45,664 nucleotides of DNA from Clostridiales bacterium (GTDB lineage: Bacteria; Bacillota; Clostridia; Oscillospirales; Butyricicoccaceae): contig JAHZFK010000014.1 of assembly GCA_019421385.1 (NCBI GenBank), positions 1-45,664 on the forward strand, written 5' to 3'. The notes under the pieces were generated by a model that was given only the letters and a program-made list of their open reading frames with translations, searched no databases and was not told the origin of the DNA. This document shows, piece after piece, positions 32,212 through 40,292 of the stretch (positions within the stretch are counted from its first letter, which is position 1; the number at the start of each line of letters is the position of its first letter). Both the position numbers and the translations under genes were made by a program.

Positions 32212-32235
32212 GTCATGCAGGGGAGAGATGCGAAC

Positions 32236-33321
32236 GTGAAGAAAATACTGTGCGGACTACTGTGTTTGGTGCTTTGTTTGCCAGCCGCAGGTGCGATCAG
32301 CGCAAAGGCGGCGATCGTAATCGACGCGGACACGGGTGAAGTGCTGCTGGAGCAGAATGCGGATGCCTGCCTGCCGATGGCATCCACGACCAAAATCATG
32401 ACGGCGCTGGTAGCGCTTGGAGAGGGCGACCTCGACCGGGAGTACACGGTCCGCAAGGAATATACGCAGGTGGAAGGCTCATCGATGTACTTGCAGGAGG
32501 GCGAAACGCTCACCCTGCGCGATACACTGTATGGCCTGATGCTGGAATCGGGCAACGACGCGGCGGTAGCCATTGCAGGTGAATGCGGCGGTTTGGAAGC
32601 CTTTGTGCAAAAAATGAACGATAAGGCGGCAGCCCTCGGGTTGACGAATACCCATTTTGATAACCCGAACGGCCTGCCGAGTGAAACACATTACACCACC
32701 GCGCGCGAGCTTGCTATCATCACGGCTGAGGCGCTGCGTGACCCGGTGTTCCGGCAGATCGTGTCGACCGAGAGCTATACGTTAGGACAGCGCACATTTG
32801 CCAACCATAATCGGTTGCTGAGCATGTATGACGGCGCAATCGGCGTCAAAACCGGATATACCAAGGCGGCGGGGCGCTGTCTGGTCTCTGCAGCGGAGAA
32901 AAACGGCCGCACGGTGATTGTGGTGACGCTCAACGACCCGGACGACTGGAACGATCATATGGCGCTGCTCGATCAGGGCTTTGCGCAGTATGAAGAGGTG
33001 ACGCTGCACGAAGCGGGCGAGCAAATCATGCAGCAGCAGGTGTTCGGCGGTAATACGGATACCGTGCCGCTCATCGCACGCAATACCGTGACCGCGATGC
33101 TGCTGCCCGGCGAGCGGGAGCGCATCCAGACCGTGCGATATGGTGACCGAATCTGCTATGCGCCGGTGGTGCAGAGCGCGTCGGCGGGACGGATCGAGTA
33201 CCGGCTGGATGGCATGGTGCTGGCAGATGATGCACTGGTATACGGCGGTGCAGTGCTGCTGCCGCCTGAAGAAAAGAGCATAACCGAACGGCTTTGGGAT
33301 CGGCTGTTTGGAGAGGATTGA
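32236..33321 (+). CDS. D-alanyl-D-alanine carboxypeptidase (DacF/PBP5 family)
   Basis: A 361-residue penicillin-binding protein. A signal peptide (MKKILCGLLCLVLCLPAAGA) leads into the SxxK motif STTK (50-53), SGN (105-107) and KTG (205-207). A C-terminal beta domain follows (about 255-360). It trims the terminal D-Ala from peptidoglycan stems outside the membrane. I chose the GTG at 32236 because GGGGAGAG lies eight bases before it. Next to ytfJ it may be a spore-cortex enzyme, but this is not certain. Confidence 0.93.
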   Translation: MKKILCGLLCLVLCLPAAGAISAKAAIVIDADTGEVLLEQNADACLPMASTTKIMTALVALGEGDLDREYTVRKEYTQVEGSSMYLQEGETLTLRDTLYGLMLESGNDAAVAIAGECGGLEAFVQKMNDKAAALGLTNTHFDNPNGLPSETHYTTARELAIITAEALRDPVFRQIVSTESYTLGQRTFANHNRLLSMYDGAIGVKTGYTKAAGRCLVSAAEKNGRTVIVVTLNDPDDWNDHMALLDQGFAQYEEVTLHEAGEQIMQQQVFGGNTDTVPLIARNTVTAMLLPGERERIQTVRYGDRICYAPVVQSASAGRIEYRLDGMVLADDALVYGGAVLLPPEEKSITERLWDRLFGED

Positions 33322-33344
33322 CAGAATAGGACGGAGGACAACAA

Positions 33345-34070
33345 GTGGAAGAAAGACTGCAAAAGCTGCTCGCGCAGGCGGGTTTGTGCTCGCGCCGCGA
33401 GGCGGAGCGTTGGATTTTGGAGGGCCGTGTGCTGGTCAACGGCCATGCGGCTTCGCTGGGCGACCGTGCGGATCTGCGGCGCGACAAAATTCAGGTGGAT
33501 GGCAAGCCGATCGGCATGGCAGAGGAAAAACGCTATCTGATGCTGTACAAGCCGCGCGGTTATGTGACGACGCTGAGCGATGAGCGCGGCCGCAAGACCG
33601 TGGCCGATCTGGTGCGGGGCTGCGGCGCGCGCGTGGTGCCGGTTGGACGGCTGGATTATAACTCGGAAGGTTTGCTGCTGCTCACCAACGACGGCGAGCT
33701 GGTTCACGGGTTGACTCATCCGCGCCACGAGGTAGAAAAGCACTATGAGGTGCGCGTGCGCGGGCGGCTGGACAATATTCCGCGCTTATCTGAGCCGATG
33801 ACGATTGACGGATATGCAATCCGTCCGGCGGAGGTTGTCATTTTGGAACAAGACGAGCAGAGCGCCAAGCTGCGCCTGACCATTCATGAGGGGCGTAACC
33901 GCCAGATCCGTAAAATGTGTGAGCAATGCGGGTTGGAGGTGCGCCGCCTCAAACGGGTGGCAGTCGGGGCGCTGCCGCTCGACCCGCATCTGAAATCGGG
34001 TGCGTGGCGCGATTTGACCGCGGACGAATTGGCGTATTTGCAGGAAATTGCTGCAAATTTGCAGGATTGA
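33345..34070 (+). CDS. rluB: RsuA/RluB family rRNA pseudouridine synthase
   Basis: A 241-residue enzyme. An S4 RNA-binding domain (1-60, EERLQKLLAQAGLCSRREAE) precedes the catalytic domain with GRLDYNSEGLLLLTNDG, Asp104 being the catalytic residue, and EGRNRQIRKMCE near the end. It isomerises a uridine in ribosomal RNA, probably in 23S helix 89 as for RluB. The start is a GTG with GGAGG upstream, 23 bases after the carboxypeptidase gene. Confidence 0.93.
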   Translation: MEERLQKLLAQAGLCSRREAERWILEGRVLVNGHAASLGDRADLRRDKIQVDGKPIGMAEEKRYLMLYKPRGYVTTLSDERGRKTVADLVRGCGARVVPVGRLDYNSEGLLLLTNDGELVHGLTHPRHEVEKHYEVRVRGRLDNIPRLSEPMTIDGYAIRPAEVVILEQDEQSAKLRLTIHEGRNRQIRKMCEQCGLEVRRLKRVAVGALPLDPHLKSGAWRDLTADELAYLQEIAANLQD

Positions 34071-34135
34071 TGCAAAACATCTTGCATTTTGCAGAACAAC
34101 CGCTTAAAATAGAAACGGCAAAATGCAGGTTTTGC
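34071..34135 (+). promoter_or_regulatory. Promoter and paired inverted repeats before the RpiR gene
   Basis: TTGCAT (34082-34087) and TAAAAT (34105-34110) with a 17-base spacer form a promoter. Two inverted repeats with the same arms flank it: TGCAAAA/TTTTGCA (34071-34077 with 34087-34093) and GCAAAA/TTTTGC (34118-34123 with 34130-34135). The first covers the -35, the second the start point. This is a likely autoregulatory operator pair. Confidence 0.6.
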
Positions 34136-34154
34136 ATGCAAAGGGAGAGAAACC

Positions 34155-35024
34155 ATGAACGACCTGATCAATAAAATCCAAAGCGAGCTGTCCAGTTTTT
34201 CCAAGGGACAAAAGCAGATCGCGCGCTTTATCCTCGAGCATTACGACAAAGCGGCCTTTATGACGGCAAGTCGCCTTGGAACGACCGTTGGCGTGAGTGA
34301 ATCGACCGTGGTGCGGTTTGCGACCGAATTGGGCTATGACGGCTATCCGCACTTACAGCGCGCCTTACAGGAGATGATCCGCAATAAGCTGACTTCGGTG
34401 CAGCGCATGGAGGTGTCGAGCGACCGCATGGGCGGGCGCGACGTATTGCAGACCGTACTGCACGCGGATATGGATATGATCCGGCAAACGCTGGACGAGA
34501 TCGACCGCGACGCATTTCAGGGCGCGGTGGATGCGCTGATCGGGGCGAAACGGATTTATCTGCTCGGTGTGCGCTCTTCCAGCGCATTATCGAGCTTTGT
34601 TGGGTTTTATTTTAACCTGTTGTTTGAAAATGTAACGCTGGTACATACCAATAGCGTCAGTGAGATTTTTGAGCAGGTGCTGCGCGTCGGGCCGGGTGAT
34701 GTGGTGCTCGGCGTCAGCTTCCCCCGCTACTCCAAGCGCACACTCAGCGCCATGCAGTATGCACGGGACCGCGGCGCGCGTGTGATTGCGCTGACCGATT
34801 CGCGGCTGTCCCCGCTGGCGCGCGTAGCGGATCATCTGCTGCTGGCGCGCAGTGATATGGCGAGCTTTGTCGATTCACTGGTAGCGCCGCTTTCGGTCAT
34901 CAATGCGCTGATCGTTGCCGTCGGCATGAGCCGACGCGACGAAATCGAGCAGACCTTCAACAAGCTCGAGCGCATCTGGGAGGAATACGACGTATACGAG
35001 AAGCCGGAGGACGAGACAAATTGA
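34155..35024 (+). CDS. MurR/RpiR family transcriptional regulator
   Basis: A 289-residue regulator. The N-terminal helix-turn-helix domain (1-75) has KGQKQIARFILEHYDKAAFMTASRLG and VGVSESTVVRFATELGYDGYPHLQ. The SIS sugar-phosphate-binding domain (about 120-255) has IYLLGVRSSSALSSF and GVSFPRYSKRTLSAMQYARDRGARVIALTDS. It would respond to an amino-sugar or other phosphosugar. GGGAGAG precedes the ATG. No sugar-catabolism gene adjoins it. It overlaps the next gene by four bases. Confidence 0.92.
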   Translation: MNDLINKIQSELSSFSKGQKQIARFILEHYDKAAFMTASRLGTTVGVSESTVVRFATELGYDGYPHLQRALQEMIRNKLTSVQRMEVSSDRMGGRDVLQTVLHADMDMIRQTLDEIDRDAFQGAVDALIGAKRIYLLGVRSSSALSSFVGFYFNLLFENVTLVHTNSVSEIFEQVLRVGPGDVVLGVSFPRYSKRTLSAMQYARDRGARVIALTDSRLSPLARVADHLLLARSDMASFVDSLVAPLSVINALIVAVGMSRRDEIEQTFNKLERIWEEYDVYEKPEDETN

Positions 35025-36250
35025 ACATTCTGGTAGTCGGCGGTGGTGCGGCAGGTCTGATGGCAGCAGGCACCGCTGCGGAAAATGGGGCGCGCGTGAC
35101 GCTGTTTGAGACGAATGAAAAGGTTGGCCGCAAACTGTTCATCACGGGCAAGGGCCGCTGCAATGTGTGCAATAACTGCGATACGCAGACCGTTTTGCAG
35201 AACGTGCCCGTCAATCCGCGCTTTTTGTATTCCGCGCTGGATTGCTTTTCGCCCGCGGGTGTGATGTCGTTTTTTGAAGCGCATGGCGTGCCGCTCAAAA
35301 CCGAGCGCGGCAACCGCGTTTTTCCGATTTCGGACAAGTCTGCGGATATTATTGATGCACTTTTTACCTGGGTCAAACGTCTGGGTGTTACAATCATACA
35401 GAAAACAGTCGAGCAACTGGAAATAAGGGATGGTTTTATCGTTGGCGTGCGCGCGCACGGCAAACTTTATGAGGGCGATCGGGTCATTATCGCGACCGGA
35501 GGCGCATCCTATCCGCAAACCGGTTCCACCGGAGACGGATACCGCTTTGCCAAACAGGCCGGGCACACGGTCGTACCGCCCAACCCGTCGCTCGTGCCGC
35601 TGGTCGAGGCAGGGGATATCTGCCGTGAGCTGATGGGACTGAGCCTACGCAATGTGCAGGTGACTGTGTTTGAAAACAACAAAAAGGTTTTTTCTGAGTT
35701 CGGGGAGATGCTGTTTACGCATTTCGGCCTGTCCGGCCCGCTGATTCTGTCTGCATCTGCCCATATGCGCCACTTTGGCAGCAAGGAGTATCGGGTGGAA
35801 ATCGACCTCAAGCCCGCGCTGGACGAAAAAACGCTGGACAAGCGGCTGCTGGGTGATTTTGATAAGCACAAAAACAGCGATTTTATCAATGCGCTGGGTG
35901 ATTTGCTGCCGCGTAAGCTGATTCCGGTGGTGGTGCGGCTGTCCGAGATCGATCCACATGCCAAGGTGAACAGCATCACGAAGGCGCAGCGCGCCTCGCT
36001 TCTGCATACACTCAAGCATTTTTCCGTTGCTGTATCGGGCAAGCGTCCGATTGCAGAGGCAATCGTGACCACGGGCGGCGTCAGCGTGCGCGAGGTCAGC
36101 CCCAAAACCATGGAGTCGAAAAAATGCGCCGGCCTGTATTTTGCGGGCGAGGTGTTGGATATAGACGCCTATACGGGCGGTTTTAATTTACAAATCGCGT
36201 GGTCGACCGGCCGGTTAGCCGGGCTGTCCGCCGCGCAGAAGGAGGAATAA
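35021..36250 (+). CDS. BaiN/HI0933-type FAD-dependent oxidoreductase
   Basis: A 409-residue flavoprotein. The FAD-binding GGGAAGLMAAGTAAENG at the N-terminus, the family hallmark VGRKLFITGKGRCNVCNN, the ATGGASYPQTGSTGDGY segment and the C-terminal CAGLYFAGEVLDIDAYTGGFNLQIAWSTG are present. Physiological substrate unknown for most members. It starts at a TTG overlapping the RpiR stop. The order flavoprotein-cmk-plsC-ispH-rpsA is common in Clostridia. Confidence 0.93.
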   Translation: MNILVVGGGAAGLMAAGTAAENGARVTLFETNEKVGRKLFITGKGRCNVCNNCDTQTVLQNVPVNPRFLYSALDCFSPAGVMSFFEAHGVPLKTERGNRVFPISDKSADIIDALFTWVKRLGVTIIQKTVEQLEIRDGFIVGVRAHGKLYEGDRVIIATGGASYPQTGSTGDGYRFAKQAGHTVVPPNPSLVPLVEAGDICRELMGLSLRNVQVTVFENNKKVFSEFGEMLFTHFGLSGPLILSASAHMRHFGSKEYRVEIDLKPALDEKTLDKRLLGDFDKHKNSDFINALGDLLPRKLIPVVVRLSEIDPHAKVNSITKAQRASLLHTLKHFSVAVSGKRPIAEAIVTTGGVSVREVSPKTMESKKCAGLYFAGEVLDIDAYTGGFNLQIAWSTGRLAGLSAAQKEE

Positions 36251-36252
36251 AC

Positions 36253-36933
36253 ATGGGTTACATTTCGGTCGCGATCGACGGCCCGTCAGGCGCCGGCAAG
36301 TCGACGGTTGCACGCGCGGCGGCGGCGAAGCTTGGCTATGTGTATGTGGACACGGGCGCGATGTACCGCGCAATCGGTCTTGCGGTGTGCCGCAAAGGCA
36401 TTTCCGGGGACGATACGGCGGGCATTGTTTCGGTTTTGCCTGAAATCACGTTGGCGCTGGAGTATCAGGACGGCGCGCAGCATATCCTGCTGTGTGGCGA
36501 GGATGTGTCGGATGCCATTCGCACATCTGAAATAGCAAAATATGCCTCCAAGGTATCGGCCGTACCGGAAGTGCGGCAGTTTTTGCTGGATACCCAGCGG
36601 AATATGGCTCGGAATGGCAATATTCTGATGGATGGGCGCGATATCGGTACGGTCATCCTGCCGGATGCGCCGGTCAAGATTTTCCTGACCGCTTCGGCAG
36701 AGTCGCGCGCGCAGCGGCGCTTTCTGGAGCTGCGCGAAAAGGGACAGCAAGTGACGCTGGACGAGGTGCTGCGCGATATCCGGCAGCGCGATCATCTGGA
36801 TATGACGCGCGCAGTTGCGCCGCTCAAACAGGCGGAAGACGCCGTGCTGCTGGATACGAGCGATATCACCTTGGAGCAGAGCATAGAAGCCGTCCTGCGC
36901 ATCATTCGGGAGAAAACGGAGGGAGACCGATGA
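36253..36933 (+). CDS. cmk: Cytidylate kinase
   Basis: A 226-residue kinase that phosphorylates CMP and dCMP. The P-loop IDGPSGAGKST (8-18), VDTGAMYRAIGLAV, MDGRDIGTVILPDAPVKIFLTAS and the Arg-rich lid RAQRRF are typical. The ATG at 36253 has GGAGG upstream, two bases after the flavoprotein stop. It overlaps plsC by four bases. Confidence 0.95.
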   Translation: MGYISVAIDGPSGAGKSTVARAAAAKLGYVYVDTGAMYRAIGLAVCRKGISGDDTAGIVSVLPEITLALEYQDGAQHILLCGEDVSDAIRTSEIAKYASKVSAVPEVRQFLLDTQRNMARNGNILMDGRDIGTVILPDAPVKIFLTASAESRAQRRFLELREKGQQVTLDEVLRDIRQRDHLDMTRAVAPLKQAEDAVLLDTSDITLEQSIEAVLRIIREKTEGDR

Positions 36934-37517
36934 AACTCAAATTTCACCGTTGGTTTCAATGGCTTGCCGTGCCGTTTGTGGCGCTGGGCTTCCATATCTA
37001 TTTTGGATACAAGGTAATTGGCCGGGAAAACATCCCGGAAGGCGGCTGCGTGGTTTGCCCCAACCATGTCCAGTTATCCGATCCGCCGTTTGCGGCGGTC
37101 GCACTGGGGCATCAAACGCCGCTGCGTCTGATGGCAAAGAAAGAATTGTTTGAGGGCAATAAGCTGTTCGCGTGGCTGATCGCGGCGCTGGGCGCGTTTC
37201 CGATCGACCGAGAGGGCGCGGATATCACGGCAATCAAGACGGCGTTGGGCGCGGTGCGCGAGGGACGCAAGCTGATCATCTTCCCGCAGGGCACGCGCGG
37301 CGCAAGTGAAGGCGAAACCAAAAAGGGTGCGGCGATGCTCGCGGTCAAGACCCGCGCGCCGATTCTGCCGATGTACATCACGGAGAACAAGGGCTTTCGC
37401 TGCAAGGCGACCGTTGTCATTGGCGAACCGTTTCGTCCGGATGCAAAAGAAAAGGATTACGGCGTGATTGCGGATGATATTCTGCACCGTATTTACGCGT
37501 TGAAGGAAAAAGTATGA
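36930..37517 (+). CDS. plsC: 1-acyl-sn-glycerol-3-phosphate acyltransferase
   Basis: A 195-residue enzyme adding the second acyl chain in phosphatidic acid synthesis at the membrane. The HX4D motif is His46 to Asp51 (NHVQLSDP). Motif III is FPQGTRG, with Gln in place of the usual Glu of FPEGTR, a variant I believe is seen in some Firmicutes. An N-terminal hydrophobic stretch (about 10-27) would bind the membrane. Overlaps both neighbours by four bases. Confidence 0.92.
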   Translation: MKLKFHRWFQWLAVPFVALGFHIYFGYKVIGRENIPEGGCVVCPNHVQLSDPPFAAVALGHQTPLRLMAKKELFEGNKLFAWLIAALGAFPIDREGADITAIKTALGAVREGRKLIIFPQGTRGASEGETKKGAAMLAVKTRAPILPMYITENKGFRCKATVVIGEPFRPDAKEKDYGVIADDILHRIYALKEKV

Positions 37518-39448
37518 GTGTTACAGTTGCAAAAACCGCAGGATTCTGCTTCGGTGTGCGCCGCGCGGTCGATCTGGCCGAGCAGCAGGCAGGGGAAAAC
37601 GGTACAATCTTCGCCTTGGGTGAGATCATTCATAATATGCATGAGATTCGGCGGCTGGAAGAGCGCGGGGTGCGCACTGCGCAGACGCTGGCGGAAATCC
37701 CGGACGGGGCAAAGGTGCTCATCCGCGCCCATGGTGTGCCGCGCACGGTTTATGATACCCTTGCGGCAAAAAAATGCGAGGTTTTTGACGCGACCTGTCC
37801 GTTTGTTCAGAAAATTCACCGCATTGTCGACCGGGAAAGCCGGGATGGGCGCTTGATTGTCATTCTGGGCAGCGCAGGCCATCCAGAGGTCGTGGGTATC
37901 CAAGGCTGGTGCGGCGAGTCGGTCGTGCTGGAGGGTGAAGAGCAGGCGCGGGCGTTCACCGAGCAGTCGGGAATGGTTGACAGGCCGCTTGCGGTGGTCG
38001 CGCAAACCACTGTCAATCGGGCAATTTGGAATATTTCCGTCGGTCTGATAAAAAAAAGGTGTACAAACCTCAAAATTTTTGATACAATATGTAAAGCGAC
38101 GGATGAGCGTCAGTCGGAGGCTCGTCTGCTTGCCGGTGCGTCGGATCAAATGATTGTGATCGGCGACAAGAAAAGTTCCAACACAAAGCGGCTGTATGAA
38201 ATCAGTCGGTCGCTGTGCAAAAATGTGCTTTATATCGAGGACGCCGCGGAGCTTACGACGCAGGAGCTCTGCCGGGATGGGCGCGTCGGGATCACAGCAG
38301 GGGCATCGACACCGGCATGGATAATTAAGGAGGTCAGTAACATGATGAGCGAAGAAACGAAAATCGAAAATGGCGAGGACTTTGCCGCAATGCTCGAAGA
38401 GTCCTTCAAGACTTTAAATACAGGAGAGAAAGTCACCGGTACCGTTGTCGCAGTGTCCACGACCGACGTACAGGTCGACCTTGGCGTGAAGCACACTGCG
38501 TATATTCCGGTAAACGAGCTGTCGGATGACCCGAACTACGACGTAGCTGCCAACATCCATCCGGGCGATGAGATCGAAGCGGTTGTTGTTCGCGTAAACG
38601 ACGGCGAGGGTACGGTTACCCTGTCCAAGAAGCGCGTTGACCAGCTCAAGGGCTGGGAGACCATCGAGAAGGCGCATGAGGAGCACAGCGTTGTCGAAGG
38701 CACCATCGTGGAAGAGAACCGCGGCGGCGTCGTTGCAACTGCGTTTGGCGTGCGTGTATTCATTCCGGCTAGCCAGACCGGCGTGCCGAAGGATCAGCCG
38801 ATGAGCCAGCTGGTTAAGACCAAGCAGTCCTTCTATATCACCGAGATCAACCGTCAGCGCAAGCGCGTGGTTGGCTCCATCCGCCAGATCCAGCAGGAGG
38901 CTCGCAAGGCTGCTGCTGAGCAGATCTGGAGCACCATCGAGGTTGGCAACGAGTACGAGGGCACGGTAAAGAGCCTGACCTCTTACGGCGCATTTGTTGA
39001 CATTGGCGGTGTGGACGGCATGGTTCACATTTCTGAGCTGTCTTGGGGCCGCATCAAGCACCCGTCCGAGGTTGTCAATGTTGGCGACAAGGTCAAGGTG
39101 TTCGTGATTGGTCTGGACAAGGAAAACAAGAAGATCTCCCTCGGCTACAAGCGCGAGGAGGACAATCCGTGGAACGTGTTCAAGTCCAAGTATGGCGTGG
39201 GCGACGTGGCGGAGGTCAAGATCCTCAAGTTCATGCCCTTCGGCGCATTTGCTGAGATCGTTCCGGGCGTGGACGGCCTGATCCATATTTCCCAAATCGC
39301 GGATCACCGCATCGCGAAGCCCGAGGATGTTCTCGAGGTTGGCCAGCAGGTTGAGGCCAAGATCATCGACATCAACGATGAGAAGAAGAAGGTTTCCCTG
39401 TCCATCCGTGCGCTGCTCGTTGCGGACGACGAGTACGACGAGGAGTAA
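37514..39448 (+). CDS. ispH-rpsA: IspH-ribosomal protein S1 fusion
   Basis: A 644-residue two-part protein. Residues 1 to about 275 are 4-hydroxy-3-methylbut-2-enyl diphosphate reductase, the last enzyme of the MEP isoprenoid route, with iron-sulfur ligands Cys12, Cys95, Cys193, substrate residues His40, His73, His123, and SSNT. Residues from 277 form an S1-like protein with four S1 domains (about 300-370, 388-455, 474-543, 560-630), the third being best conserved (YEGTVKSLTSYGAFVDIGGVDGMVHISEL). The fusion is known in Clostridia. An ATG at codon 277 (38342) has its own AAGGAGGT, and a promoter-like element lies at 38060-38088, so S1 may also be made alone. Confidence 0.95.
   Translation: MSVTVAKTAGFCFGVRRAVDLAEQQAGENGTIFALGEIIHNMHEIRRLEERGVRTAQTLAEIPDGAKVLIRAHGVPRTVYDTLAAKKCEVFDATCPFVQKIHRIVDRESRDGRLIVILGSAGHPEVVGIQGWCGESVVLEGEEQARAFTEQSGMVDRPLAVVAQTTVNRAIWNISVGLIKKRCTNLKIFDTICKATDERQSEARLLAGASDQMIVIGDKKSSNTKRLYEISRSLCKNVLYIEDAAELTTQELCRDGRVGITAGASTPAWIIKEVSNMMSEETKIENGEDFAAMLEESFKTLNTGEKVTGTVVAVSTTDVQVDLGVKHTAYIPVNELSDDPNYDVAANIHPGDEIEAVVVRVNDGEGTVTLSKKRVDQLKGWETIEKAHEEHSVVEGTIVEENRGGVVATAFGVRVFIPASQTGVPKDQPMSQLVKTKQSFYITEINRQRKRVVGSIRQIQQEARKAAAEQIWSTIEVGNEYEGTVKSLTSYGAFVDIGGVDGMVHISELSWGRIKHPSEVVNVGDKVKVFVIGLDKENKKISLGYKREEDNPWNVFKSKYGVGDVAEVKILKFMPFGAFAEIVPGVDGLIHISQIADHRIAKPEDVLEVGQQVEAKIIDINDEKKKVSLSIRALLVADDEYDEE
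38060..38088 (+). promoter_or_regulatory. Possible internal promoter for the S1 part
   Basis: Inside the IspH coding part, TGTACA (38060-38065) and TACAAT (38083-38088) are 17 bases apart in an unusually A+T-rich stretch. A transcript from here would start about 250 bases before the internal S1 start codon. Confidence 0.4.
38327..38344 (+). promoter_or_regulatory. Internal ribosome binding site for the S1 part
   Basis: AAGGAGGT at 38327-38334 lies seven bases before ATG 38342-38344, followed at once by a second ATG. The match to the anti-Shine-Dalgarno is near perfect and the frame continues the fusion. Confidence 0.65.
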
Positions 39449-39460
39449 TTCCGAAGCTGC

Positions 39461-39492
39461 AAAGAAGCACCCAAAACGGGTGCTTCTTTTTT
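39461..39492 (+). terminator. Terminator after ispH-rpsA
   Basis: A 12-bp perfect stem (39461-39472 with 39478-39489), loop AAAAC, then T residues to 39492. It ends the unit that begins upstream with the RpiR-type gene. Confidence 0.93.
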
Positions 39493-39534
39493 GCATTTGC
39501 GGCGCGTATACTGTCCCCGGAGGGGGCGGAAGTT

Positions 39535-40227
39535 ATGCGGCGGCGCAGATATCGCGGAAAAAGAAAGGGCATATGGCTGCTTGCGCTGCTGGTAGTGCTT
39601 GCAGCTGTCGGTAGCCTTGTCACCATGCGGATGCGGCAGATTTTCATGGAATACGCCACCAACGTTTGTGAGGACAGTGCCATTCAGGAGATCAACAACC
39701 TGATGCAGGAGGAGGTCTTTTCCGATCCGGGAACCTATGAGAATATGGTGATTCTGGAACGGGACAGCGAAAACCACGTCACAGCGCTGCGCACAGATGT
39801 TATCGCCATCGGGCGCATCAAGGCGCAGCTGGTCAACGGGCTGTTTGAACGGCTGAGCGATTTGGAGCAGACCACAGTCGAAGTGCCGCTCGGTACGGTG
39901 TTCGCCCCGAACTATTTTACCGGCATGGGCCCTTCGGTCGCTATCGGTATGGCGGGCTTGACCCAGATGGAGGCAGAGTTTGTTAGCGCCTTTTCTGCGG
40001 CGGGCATCAACCAGACGCGGCATAACATCATCATAGAAATTCATGCGGGCTTTCGCATTTTGACGCCGTTGGGTGGTGAGGATCGCGAGATCGTCACTAG
40101 TTATCCGGTGACCGACACGGTGATTGTCGGCACGGTGCCCGAACGGTATACCTATATCGACGATCTGGGTTCCGGCCTGCTCGGCGAGATCAGCGATTAT
40201 GATAATTCGTCGGAAAACGGAAAATAA
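39535..40227 (+). CDS. yunB: Sporulation protein YunB
   Basis: A 230-residue membrane-anchored protein with a short basic N-terminus (MRRRRYRGKRKG), one membrane helix (about 13-30) and the YunB domain (ATNVCEDSAIQEINNLMQEEV, VEVPLGTVFAPNYFTGMGPSV). In Bacillus the homologue is made in the mother cell under SigE and contributes to spore formation. GGAGGGGG precedes the ATG. No clear sigma-A promoter lies upstream, which fits a sporulation sigma factor. Confidence 0.92.
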   Translation: MRRRRYRGKRKGIWLLALLVVLAAVGSLVTMRMRQIFMEYATNVCEDSAIQEINNLMQEEVFSDPGTYENMVILERDSENHVTALRTDVIAIGRIKAQLVNGLFERLSDLEQTTVEVPLGTVFAPNYFTGMGPSVAIGMAGLTQMEAEFVSAFSAAGINQTRHNIIIEIHAGFRILTPLGGEDREIVTSYPVTDTVIVGTVPERYTYIDDLGSGLLGEISDYDNSSENGK

Positions 40228-40230
40228 TAC

Positions 40231-40259
40231 TTCCGAATGGGACAAAAATTTGGTATACT
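40231..40259 (+). promoter_or_regulatory. Candidate ligA promoter
   Basis: TATACT (40254-40259) with TTCCGA (40231-40236) 17 bases upstream. The -35 is poor. It lies between yunB and ligA, 33 bases before the ligA ATG, and could drive ligA-gatCAB. Confidence 0.4.
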
Positions 40260-40292
40260 ATATTCTGTATTGGAATGTGAAGGGGTGCTTGC

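Noticed and set aside
38414..39496. A 360-codon frame antisense to the S1 part
   Set aside because: Leu/Asn/Asp-rich reverse of the four S1 domains; runs over the terminator and has no start signals.
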